NCBI GenBank assembly: GCA_002438865.1
Contig: DJRJ01000085.1
Span: 1-5,494, forward strand
Source of the DNA: Clostridiales bacterium UBA6363
GTDB taxonomy: Bacteria; Bacillota; Clostridia; UBA1381
Length of the DNA: 5,494 nt
Direction: 5' to 3'
Part shown: positions 1 to 5,424 of the stretch, piece after piece
Numbering within the stretch: position 1 is the stretch's first letter
Layout of the letters: each line of letters starts with the position of its first letter
Program-made: the position numbers and the translations under genes
The notes under the pieces: model-generated
Databases searched by the model: none
Told to the model about the DNA's origin: nothing
The model's input: only the letters and a program-made list of their open reading frames with translations

Positions 1-49
1 GACACTGCGGGTATGAACCGCATGCTCTAGCCAACTGAGCTATACCGCC
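1..49 (-). tRNA. tRNA-Met (CAT), elongator type, 3' part cut off by window edge
   Basis: Read on the minus strand from 49, the sequence folds as a tRNA. The 5' acceptor arm is GGCGGTA, followed by the TA linker. The D-arm is GCTC/GAGC around AGTTGGCTA. The anticodon arm is TGCGG/CCGCA around the loop TTCATAC, then the variable region GTGTC starts. The anticodon is CAT, at 13-15. The acceptor start GGCGGT and the TTCATAC loop match Firmicute elongator tRNA-Met rather than initiator tRNA (which starts CGCGGGG). A CAT tRNA can also be the lysidine-modified tRNA-Ile2, but the arms fit Met better. The T-arm and the 3' acceptor strand lie left of the window, so acceptor pairing cannot be tested. 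Confidence 0.93.
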
Positions 50-63
50 GTACAACGTTTATT

Positions 64-115
64 ATTATACTAGATTTTTATGATTTTGTCAACACTTTTT
101 TTGAAAAATTTGCTT
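64..115 (-). promoter_or_regulatory. Consensus promoter plus A/T-rich UP-like element for tRNA-Met
   Basis: On the minus strand a perfect -35 TTGACA (87-92) and a perfect -10 TATAAT (64-69) are separated by exactly 17 bp (70-86). The predicted start of transcription is near 57, about 8 nt before the mature tRNA 5' end at 49, so the tRNA has its own promoter with a short leader. Directly upstream of the -35 (about 93-115) the minus strand reads as A-tract, T-tract, A-tract (AAATTTTTC then AAAAAAAGTG). This resembles the UP elements that bind the RNA polymerase alpha C-terminal domain at stable-RNA promoters. The hexamers and spacing are seen directly; the UP role is inferred. Confidence 0.9.
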
Positions 116-130
116 TTTTTATTTGTAAAA

Positions 131-187
131 CAAATTCTCAAAGTGGATGCATGCTTTTTACACTGTTGCATTTACTTTGAGAATTTG
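131..187 (-). terminator. Strong hairpin just after lonB, probable terminator
   Basis: A perfect 14-bp inverted repeat (131-144 with 174-187) continues inward past two non-Watson-Crick positions to five more pairs (147-151 with 167-171), around a 15-nt loop. It starts 8 nt after the stop codon of the minus-strand lonB-like gene and lies before the tRNA promoter, the usual place for a terminator. On the minus strand the stem is followed by TTTT and then mixed A/T. On the plus strand it is followed by CG and six T, so it may also stop transcription from the left. The two inner mismatches are G-U pairs in a plus-strand RNA but C/A mismatches in the minus-strand RNA. Confidence 0.6.
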
Positions 188-194
188 CGTTTTT

Positions 195-1286
195 TCAAAT
201 CTGTCCGTTTGGTTTCAGGACGGATATATCTATAATCTGCTCGTCCCTTTCCGTATAACTGCGGCGCACTTTTTCGTATCGGCAGCATTTTACAACCCAT
301 TCTACATCGGATATTTCCGCACAGTCCCTGCCCTCAAGAATGACCGTGTTTACCACGGTCTGCAATATCTTTACAGCGTCACGCCCCGATTTTGAATACT
401 GCGCAATATTCTCGACAACGCCCTCGTCCGCCTTTATTCCCAGCTTATCCACGGCGTTTCTCAAAATTTCCGTAATGTTGTTAAAGGTAAGCTCGTTAAA
501 GAATATCTCCACACACCTTGAGCGTATCGCCTCGGGAATTTCTTCGGGTTTTCTTGTGGTTGCGCCTATAAGGCGGAAATCCGCCGGGAGTCCGTTTTTG
601 AAAATATCGTGTATATAAGTGGGGATATTTTTATTTGAGCTTGAATAATATGCGCTTTCAAAAATAACCTTTCTGTCCTCAAGCACCTTGAGCAGTCTGT
701 TCATCTGCATTGTCTGCAATTCGCCAATCTCATCTATAAACAGCACTCCGCCGTGTGCTCTCGACACCGCACCCTCCTTAGGCTCCGGTACGCCTGCGTT
801 TCCGTATGCTCCTGCGCCCTGATATATCGGATCGTGCACGGAGCCGATAAGCGGATCGGCAATGCTCCGTTCATCATACCGCATAATCGTTGCGTCCGCC
901 TCGATAAACCGTGCTTTTTTCATAAAAGGCGTACCCTCGCTCTTTTTTGCCTCCTCAAGCGCAATCCTTGCAGCGGCGGTCTTTCCCACTCCCGGAGGTC
1001 CGTATATTATAACGTGCTGAGGATTTTTTCCGCAAAGCACCGCTTTAAGCGCTTTAATTCCGTCCTCCTGCCCGATTATTTCCTCCATTTTCTTCGGACG
1101 TGCCTTTTCACTCAAAGGCTCGCTCAATGAAATTTTTCTCATTGCGTTTAATTTCTGCGCTTTTTTGCGTGCGTCCTCGCTGTTTGCATTTCCGCTTATG
1201 CCCTCGCTCCTGAGTTTTCCGAAAAAGTACATTCCGACTATTATTGTAAAAACCAATTGTGCTATTGCAGTAATTCCTGTAAGCAT
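195..1286 (-). CDS. lonB: LonB-like membrane-anchored AAA+ ATPase lacking the Lon protease domain
   Basis: This 363-residue protein resembles the N-terminal and ATPase parts of Bacillus LonB, the forespore Lon-type protease. Residues 3-22 form a hydrophobic anchor, then a charged linker leads to SLSEPLSEKARPK and IGQEDGIKALK (53-81). The AAA+ core is complete: Walker A GPPGVGKT (96-103), Walker B VLFIDEIGE (181-189), sensor-1 GATTR (241-245), arginine finger AIRSRC (253-258) and sensor-2 GRDAVK (301-306). B. subtilis LonB is about 550 residues and continues into a Ser/Lys protease domain. This protein stops at the equivalent of the linker, and only about 145 nt separate its stop from the tRNA gene, so the domain is absent rather than frameshifted. 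The ATG at 1286 is chosen because GAGGTGG lies just before it; an in-frame TTG at 1307 would place that site inside the gene. The family role is proteolysis during sporulation. Without the protease domain this may be an unfoldase or remodelling ATPase, or may need a partner. Confidence 0.88.
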   Translation of the reverse strand: MLTGITAIAQLVFTIIVGMYFFGKLRSEGISGNANSEDARKKAQKLNAMRKISLSEPLSEKARPKKMEEIIGQEDGIKALKAVLCGKNPQHVIIYGPPGVGKTAAARIALEEAKKSEGTPFMKKARFIEADATIMRYDERSIADPLIGSVHDPIYQGAGAYGNAGVPEPKEGAVSRAHGGVLFIDEIGELQTMQMNRLLKVLEDRKVIFESAYYSSSNKNIPTYIHDIFKNGLPADFRLIGATTRKPEEIPEAIRSRCVEIFFNELTFNNITEILRNAVDKLGIKADEGVVENIAQYSKSGRDAVKILQTVVNTVILEGRDCAEISDVEWVVKCCRYEKVRRSYTERDEQIIDISVLKPNGQI

Positions 1287-1290
1287 ACTT

Positions 1291-1297
1291 CCACCTC
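1291..1297 (-). promoter_or_regulatory. Ribosome binding site that fixes the lonB start
   Basis: On the minus strand GAGGTGG ends 4 nt before ATG 1284-1286, with its GAGG core 7 nt from the start codon. This favours the ATG over the in-frame TTG seven codons upstream. The anchor helix (LTGITAIAQLVF) then begins directly at the N-terminus, as in Bacillus LonB. Confidence 0.8.
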
Positions 1298-1337
1298 GTA
1301 AAATCAATATATTTTCAGTTTCTGCCGTATTTTTACG

Positions 1338-1363
1338 ATTATACTCGAAATTTTATTTGACAA
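1338..1363 (-). promoter_or_regulatory. Weak candidate promoter for lonB
   Basis: The minus strand has a perfect TATAAT (1338-1343), which would place the transcription start near 1331 and give a leader of about 45 nt. The best -35-like hexamer, TTGTCA (1358-1363), is only 14 bp away, shorter than the usual 16-18. The promoter may be activator-dependent or read by another sigma factor; B. subtilis lonB is reported to be under the forespore factor sigma-F. I could not recognise a clear sigma-F or sigma-G promoter here. Confidence 0.35.
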
Positions 1364-1385
1364 ACGTTTGTTTGTGTGATATAAT
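1357..1385 (+). promoter_or_regulatory. Consensus promoter of the rSAM/DUF4130 operon
   Basis: A perfect -35 TTGACA (1357-1362), a 17-bp spacer and a perfect -10 TATAAT (1380-1385) are present. The -10 is preceded by TGA, an extended -10 element. Transcription should start near 1392, giving a very short leader of about 13 nt that holds the ribosome binding site. A promoter this close to consensus would be strongly active unless repressed, which fits the palindromic operator in its spacer. Confidence 0.9.
1360..1375. promoter_or_regulatory. LexA/SOS-box-like palindromic operator in the promoter spacer
   Basis: The sequence reads ACAAAC-GTTT-GTTTGT, two 6-bp inverted arms around a 4-bp centre. 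The Gram-positive (B. subtilis) LexA box is CGAAC-N4-GTTCG. This site keeps the AAC-N4-GTT core and its spacing and differs by one symmetrical change per arm (CAAAC/GTTTG). It overlaps the last bases of the -35 and fills the first part of the spacer, an ideal place for repression. A second, overlapping 12-bp palindrome, ACAAACGTTTGT (1360-1371), offers an alternative reading. Assignment to LexA is inference. Confidence 0.5.
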
Positions 1386-1391
1386 GTATAC

Positions 1392-1399
1392 AGAGGTGA
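1392..1399 (+). promoter_or_regulatory. Ribosome binding site that fixes the rSAM start
   Basis: AGAGGTGA ends 5 nt before ATG 1405-1407. The open frame continues upstream to 1165, but that stretch covers the promoter and the opposite gene's 5' end and shows no family resemblance, so the start is at 1405. Confidence 0.88.
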
Positions 1400-1404
1400 T
1401 TTCA

Positions 1405-2676
1405 ATGGACATATCCGAAAAACTGCGCATTCTCTCCGACGCCGCAAAATACGACGCCTCCTGTTCCTCCTCCGGCTCACAGAGAAAGAACTCAAACAAC
1501 GGAATCGGAACAGGCTCAAAAGCCGGTATTTGCCATTCCTTTGCGGCAGACGGGCGGTGTATTTCGCTTTTGAAAATACTGCTTACAAATTTCTGTATTT
1601 ACGACTGCCAATACTGCATAAACCGCTCGTCCAACGATGTCGAGCGTGCGGCTTTCACACCGAACGAGGTTGCACAGCTTACAATTGAATTTTACAAGCG
1701 CAATTATATAGAGGGATTATTTTTATCGAGCGCTGTTGTAAAAAGTCCCGACCACACTATGGAGCTTATGATAGAAACGCTTTCCATTCTGCGCAATAAG
1801 TATAAATTCAACGGATATATCCACGCAAAATCAATTCCCGGTGCATCGGCGGAGCTTGTATCAAAGCTCGGTCTTTTAGCCGACCGAATGAGCGTAAATA
1901 TCGAACTGCCGTCAGCTAATTCCTTAAAAACTTTTGCACCACAGAAAACAAAAGAAAACATTCTCGCACCGATGAAGCAGATAAAAAAATCAATTGTTCA
2001 GTCAAAGCAGGAAATCGCCGTATACAAACACGCACCGTCCTTTGTTCCGTCCGGTCAAAGCACGCAGATGATAATCGGAGCGTCGCCCGAAAGCGACAAG
2101 ACAATTCTTACGCTTTCGCAAAATCTGTACGATACCTTTTCGCTTAAGCGTGTGTTCTTCTCGGCATATGTTCCGCTCGGCAAAAATCCGCTTTTGCCGA
2201 CCGTTTCGCCGCCGCTTTTGCGTGAGCATCGGCTGTATCAGGCGGACTGGCTTTTGCGTTATTACGGATTTCGTGCAGATGAGCTTTTAGATGATAAAAA
2301 CCCCAATTTCAGCACACTTGTCGACCCGAAATGCGAATGGGCGCTGCGCCACCCGGAATTATTCCCCGTTGAAATAAACACGGCGCCGTATCAGATGATA
2401 CTGCGCATACCCGGAATAGGCGTCAGAAGTGCGCTAAAAATTGCAAAGGCACGGCGTTACACACGCCTGTCATTCGAGGATTTGAAAAAGATGCGCATTT
2501 CAATGAAGCGTGCCAGATACTTTATAACCGTAAACGGAAAAACATACAACAATCTGCGCTTAAAGGGTGAATACACCGCCGCCGCACTGCTTGCCGCAGA
2601 GGGCAGTGCGCAGATAAGCTTTTTTGACGAGCCTTCAAGGAAGGAAAAAATAAGATGTCTGATAGGCGAAATATAG
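1405..2676 (+). CDS. Radical SAM protein, putative DNA modification/repair family (TIGR03916-type)
   Basis: This 423-residue protein matches, by remembered family features, the radical SAM proteins that pair with DUF4130 proteins and are linked to uracil-DNA-glycosylase-like domains. The cluster motif is C64-IYD-C68-QY-C71 (CX3CX2C), which should bind a 4Fe-4S cluster and SAM. It sits in the conserved context SLLKILLTNFCIYDCQYCINRSSNDVE. The family signatures RNYIEGLFLSSAV (about 99-111) and ADRMSVNIELP (159-169) follow. Further cysteines at 20, 43 and 52 precede the motif. Residues 331-350 (LRIPGIGVRSALKIAKAR) are a helix-hairpin-helix, typical of DNA-binding repair proteins. Near the C-terminus QISFF (403-407) resembles a beta-clamp-binding peptide. 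The length is normal for the family (about 400). The gene overlaps the next one by 22 nt, so the two are probably translationally coupled. The reaction is unknown; a role in DNA repair or modification is inferred from family association and the HhH motif. Confidence 0.9.
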   Translation: MDISEKLRILSDAAKYDASCSSSGSQRKNSNNGIGTGSKAGICHSFAADGRCISLLKILLTNFCIYDCQYCINRSSNDVERAAFTPNEVAQLTIEFYKRNYIEGLFLSSAVVKSPDHTMELMIETLSILRNKYKFNGYIHAKSIPGASAELVSKLGLLADRMSVNIELPSANSLKTFAPQKTKENILAPMKQIKKSIVQSKQEIAVYKHAPSFVPSGQSTQMIIGASPESDKTILTLSQNLYDTFSLKRVFFSAYVPLGKNPLLPTVSPPLLREHRLYQADWLLRYYGFRADELLDDKNPNFSTLVDPKCEWALRHPELFPVEINTAPYQMILRIPGIGVRSALKIAKARRYTRLSFEDLKKMRISMKRARYFITVNGKTYNNLRLKGEYTAAALLAAEGSAQISFFDEPSRKEKIRCLIGEI

Positions 2677-3407
2677 TATATCTTTATGACGGTACTTTCG
2701 AGGGATTGCTTACGGCTGTTTTTGAAAGCTTTGAACTGCATCTTTTCCCCTGCTCAATCGAAAGCACCGAAAACGGTCAGCAATCGCTCGGTGCGGAATA
2801 TATTCATACGCACACGGACGCCGTCAAGGCAGAGCGTGTATTAAACAAAGTCCTTGCCGATTCGGGCGACCGTCCCCTGTTTGACCTGTACCGCTGTTTC
2901 TTGTCAAACACTCCCGACAAAGAAATGCATATTTTTAATTATATCCGTGCCTGTATGAAGTTCAAAAAAAGCGTGAACAGCCGCCTTACGGTCGAGTGTG
3001 TGAACAAAGTGGTTTCCGCCTCCCAAGCCGTGGGCAGCGAGGCGCATTTATACACGGGTTTTGTGCGGTTTTCGGAACTTGAAAACGGCGTATATTACAG
3101 CCGTATAGAGCCGAAAAACAATGTTTTACCGCTCATTTCCGCACATTTTCGCAAGCGTTATTCCTCTATGCCGTTCATCATTCACGATACTGCAAGAAAT
3201 CAATGTCTTGTCTACAACGGAAAAACCTGTCTGATACATGAGGGCGTAGATATTCCCGTTCTGCATTTGAGCGGCTCGGAGAGCGAATACAGAAAAATGT
3301 GGAAGAATTTCTATGATACGATTGAAATAAAAGAGCGCCATAACGAACGATGCCGTATGACGCATATGCCGAAACGATATTGGAAATTTATGACCGAGTT
3401 TCTCTGA
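2655..3407 (+). CDS. DUF4130-type probable DNA metabolism protein, partner of the radical SAM protein (TIGR03915-type)
   Basis: This 250-residue protein begins with VYLYDGTFEGLLTAVFESFE (8-27), the hallmark N-terminus of the family found beside the radical SAM protein. Later family-like segments are GFVRFSELENGVYYSRIEPKN (135-155) and the C-terminal block FYDTIEIKERHN (219-230) with MPKRYWKFMTEF (238-249). No signal peptide or membrane segment is visible, so it is probably cytoplasmic. Some relatives are fused to a uracil-DNA-glycosylase-like domain; this one ends right after the MPKRYWK block, so it is the stand-alone form. The start ATG 2655 lies 22 nt inside the upstream gene, with AAGGAAGG (2637-2644) 10 nt before it. 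Its 3' end overlaps the converging lacI-type gene by 20 bp. The biochemical function is unknown; acting with the radical SAM protein on DNA is inferred. Confidence 0.88.
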   Translation: MSDRRNIVYLYDGTFEGLLTAVFESFELHLFPCSIESTENGQQSLGAEYIHTHTDAVKAERVLNKVLADSGDRPLFDLYRCFLSNTPDKEMHIFNYIRACMKFKKSVNSRLTVECVNKVVSASQAVGSEAHLYTGFVRFSELENGVYYSRIEPKNNVLPLISAHFRKRYSSMPFIIHDTARNQCLVYNGKTCLIHEGVDIPVLHLSGSESEYRKMWKNFYDTIEIKERHNERCRMTHMPKRYWKFMTEFL

Positions 3408-4368
3408 TGTCACGCACAGATTTGCGTTCTATAATTCCGCACTGCGCTATAACGTTGGAATCCGATACGTAATATTTGTTGTTTATTTTTTTCATAAGCA
3501 TATCTGCCGCCGATTCAAACAGATTGTCGAACGGTATATGTATCGAGGTAAGCGGAATATCGAGGTATCGGTCGGCTGATATGTTGTCTATACCCATAAC
3601 TGATATATCGTCCGGCACGCTTAAGCCGTGTTCCTTTATACAGCGTATAGCGCCTATCGCCATATAATCATATGCGGCGATAATCGCCGTAGGCAGTACG
3701 CCGCCCGATATGATTTCTGACATTGCCTCATAGCCGCCGTCCTCAAAGCGTTGTTCGCTTACTTTCACATACTCGTTTTTAATCTCAAGTCCGTATGCTT
3801 TCATCGCCGAAACATATCCGGCATACTTTCCGTGAGTACGCTTTTCGCCTATATACCCTATCTCGGTATGACCTCTGTCTTTGAGATATTTCACAGCCTC
3901 CATTATGGCTTTTTTCATATCCCAGCCGACTTTATCGAAGTTTTTCGACTCCGTATCCATAAGTATCATCGGCACATAACCCGAATTTACTATCTTTTCC
4001 GCCGCACCCATCACGATTATTCCGTCAGCTTTCTGCACGAATGCGTGATACTCAAAAAGCTCACGTTCCCGTTCCGAATCAAACCTGCTTATCGAAATAT
4101 TTACAACGGCTCCGTACTTACTGTTTAAATATTTTTCAAACTCATCTACTATTCTCGTGTAAAACTCGCTCCCGAGCTCGGGGCAGATAATCGCAATCAC
4201 CTTTTGAGAATATTTATCTTTTTTATATTTTTCATAACAGCCGTTTCTTTTTGCAATGTCAAAAATCCTCTCACGTGTCTTTATACCTATCTCATCACTG
4301 CCGGCAAACGCCTTTGACACCGTTCCCACCGAAACGCCCGCTTCCTTTGCAATGTCCTTAAGAGTCAT
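3388..4368 (-). CDS. LacI-family transcriptional regulator
   Basis: This 326-residue protein has an N-terminal LacI helix-turn-helix (LKDIAKEAGVSVGTVSKAFAG, residues 3-23, then TRERIFDIAKRNG). A periplasmic-binding-protein-like sensor domain follows, starting near VIAIICPELGSEFY (57-70). Typical core signatures are HTEIGYIG (167-174), PTAIIAAYDYMAIGAI (226-241), PDDISVMGIDN (252-262) and the C-terminal PLTSIHIPFDNL (272-283) with IIERKSV (312-318). Length is normal for the family (about 330-340). The segment between the HTH and sensor (about 44-56, CYEKYKKDKYSQK) is short and lacks the usual hinge-helix motif (PNxxARxLxx). The start ATG 4368 is preceded by TGAGGGGGA at good spacing. The gene diverges from a transporter gene with closely placed promoters, so it most likely represses itself and that transporter in response to a small ligand. 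The ligand cannot be told from sequence. Confidence 0.93.
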   Translation of the reverse strand: MTLKDIAKEAGVSVGTVSKAFAGSDEIGIKTRERIFDIAKRNGCYEKYKKDKYSQKVIAIICPELGSEFYTRIVDEFEKYLNSKYGAVVNISISRFDSERERELFEYHAFVQKADGIIVMGAAEKIVNSGYVPMILMDTESKNFDKVGWDMKKAIMEAVKYLKDRGHTEIGYIGEKRTHGKYAGYVSAMKAYGLEIKNEYVKVSEQRFEDGGYEAMSEIISGGVLPTAIIAAYDYMAIGAIRCIKEHGLSVPDDISVMGIDNISADRYLDIPLTSIHIPFDNLFESAADMLMKKINNKYYVSDSNVIAQCGIIERKSVRDIRETRS

Positions 4369-4390
4369 AATAAATCCCCCTCATAATGTA

Positions 4391-4419
4391 AGTATAACAG
4401 CAAACCGAAAAAATTTCAA
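4391..4419 (-). promoter_or_regulatory. Promoter of the lacI-type gene
   Basis: On the minus strand -35 TTGAAA (4414-4419) and -10 TATACT (4391-4396) are separated by exactly 17 bp, and TGT precedes the -10 as an extended -10 element. The start is predicted near 4384, giving a leader of about 16 nt that carries the ribosome binding site. Confidence 0.8.
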
Positions 4420-4487
4420 TAATATATCCCGACGATTTTTACGAAAGTTTTTCGTGAGCGGATTTATTGACTTGCCATATTTGCTGT
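4397..4487. repeat. 8-bp inverted repeat (TTTGCTGT) at the two divergent promoters
   Basis: ACAGCAAA at 4397-4404 and its reverse complement TTTGCTGT at 4480-4487 each lie just upstream of a -10 box: the regulator's on the minus strand and the transporter's on the plus strand. Their centres are 83 bp apart, close to eight helical turns. They could be operator half-sites bound by the regulator on the same helix face, or partly the result of both promoters having extended -10 elements. Confidence 0.35.
4441..4455. promoter_or_regulatory. Candidate operator: 15-bp inverted repeat between the divergent promoters
   Basis: ACGAAA-GTT-TTTCGT has perfect 6-bp arms around a 3-bp centre. It lies 12 bp upstream of the transporter -35 and 22 bp upstream of the regulator's -35. 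It could bind the LacI-family protein or another regulator. It lacks the central CG usual in LacI-family operators, which may fit the missing hinge helix of this regulator. As a hairpin it has no gene to terminate here. Confidence 0.4.
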
Positions 4488-4495
4488 GATATATT
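4467..4495 (+). promoter_or_regulatory. Promoter of the transporter gene
   Basis: A -35 TTGACT (4467-4472), a 17-bp spacer and a -10 TATATT (4490-4495) are present, with TGA before the -10 as an extended element. Transcription should start near 4502, about 27 nt before the ATG. Confidence 0.83.
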
Positions 4496-4528
4496 AATTT
4501 TATCAAAAACAAAAGGTGGTTATTATTT

Positions 4529-5419
4529 ATGGTAGTGTTATACATAGCGATTATAATGGTAATGCGTGTGGTGCAAAGCTATTACTCCAAGCAGGCAAGC
4601 AATCTCATTGCCTCGTCAAAAACGCCGTACGCAAAATACGTTACAATGTCAATGACGTTTTCCTCGCTTTTTTCGGCTCTAATATTTGTAATTATGCACG
4701 ACTTTTCCGGGCTGAATGCCGAAACGGTAATAATATCATCGCTTTCGGGCATATCACTTGCAATGTGCTCATTGCTAAGTCTGCGCTCATATCATTACGG
4801 AACCGTTGTTCTTAATTCTGTATTTTCCACAGCAGGTCTGATAATTCCGTGTGTTGCCGGGATTTTTGTATTCAACGAGCCGATGTCGTTTATACAGGTG
4901 GCAAGCATTGCCGTGCTTTTGTTCTCGGCGTATCTGCTTATCGGCTCATCAAAAGAAATTTACGGCACGTTCACGCTCAAGGGATTTTTGCTGTTGATAG
5001 GAACATTCTTCGCAAACGGTATGACGATGTTTTTCCAAAAGCTTTTTGCGCACCGTGTACCCGACGGAAACGTGTCGCTGTTTTCATTCTTTACATTCTT
5101 TGTACCGGCGGTTTTGCTTGCGATTATGACATTTATTAAAAAACCGCAGAACGAGGACAGCACTGATAAAAAACCGTTCCCGAAAAAACTTGTATTCTTC
5201 GCCGCAACGCTTGCTTTTGCCGTTTTTGTTGTAAATCAGCTTGCCACAATATCGGCGTCGCTTATTTCCTCGGCAATACTCTTTACGTTCATCAACGGCG
5301 GTGCAACGATAATAGCGGCAATCGTCGGAGCGATTGTATTTAAGGAACGCCTGTCGGTAAAGAGCGTTATCGGTATAATTCTTGGCGTTGCGTCATTGAT
5401 TTGCATTTCCTCATTCTGA
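4529..5419 (+). CDS. DMT superfamily (EamA-like) membrane transporter
   Basis: This 296-residue, very hydrophobic protein has about ten predicted membrane helices: roughly 1-18, 38-56, 65-84, 93-115, 119-139, 148-170, 182-203, 220-241, 247-271 and 277-296. Two halves of five helices are joined by a charged stretch (203-220, KKPQNEDSTDKK). That is the drug/metabolite transporter plan, an internal duplication. Each half has the family's acidic turn after helix four: FNEP (115-118) and FKER (271-274), the latter followed by the typical last helix (SVKSVIGIILGVASLICI). There is no signal peptide beyond the first helix. The start ATG 4529 follows AAGGTGG (4513-4519) with 9 nt spacing. The divergent LacI-family gene suggests ligand-controlled expression. 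The substrate cannot be assigned: DMT members move amino acids, nucleosides, sugars or other metabolites, usually as exporters. Confidence 0.85.
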   Translation: MVVLYIAIIMVMRVVQSYYSKQASNLIASSKTPYAKYVTMSMTFSSLFSALIFVIMHDFSGLNAETVIISSLSGISLAMCSLLSLRSYHYGTVVLNSVFSTAGLIIPCVAGIFVFNEPMSFIQVASIAVLLFSAYLLIGSSKEIYGTFTLKGFLLLIGTFFANGMTMFFQKLFAHRVPDGNVSLFSFFTFFVPAVLLAIMTFIKKPQNEDSTDKKPFPKKLVFFAATLAFAVFVVNQLATISASLISSAILFTFINGGATIIAAIVGAIVFKERLSVKSVIGIILGVASLICISSF

Positions 5420-5424
5420 TAAGC

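Noticed and set aside
753..1130. Open frame of 125 codons on the plus strand antisense to lonB
   Set aside because: It lies fully within the well-supported ATPase gene, has no clear ribosome binding site, and its Cys/Arg-rich translation is typical of a shadow frame.
1287..1307. TTG start for the lonB-like gene at 1307
   Set aside because: It would place the strong GAGGTGG ribosome binding site inside the coding region. ATG 1286 is better supported.
1165..1404. An 80-residue N-terminal extension of the radical SAM reading frame
   Set aside because: It covers the consensus promoter and the opposite gene's start, has no ribosome binding site fit and no family resemblance. The ATG at 1405 has AGAGGTGA at correct spacing.
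3751..4128. Open frame of 125 codons antisense to the lacI-type gene
   Set aside because: The opposite strand encodes conserved LacI-family sequence throughout, and the antisense product has no recognisable features.
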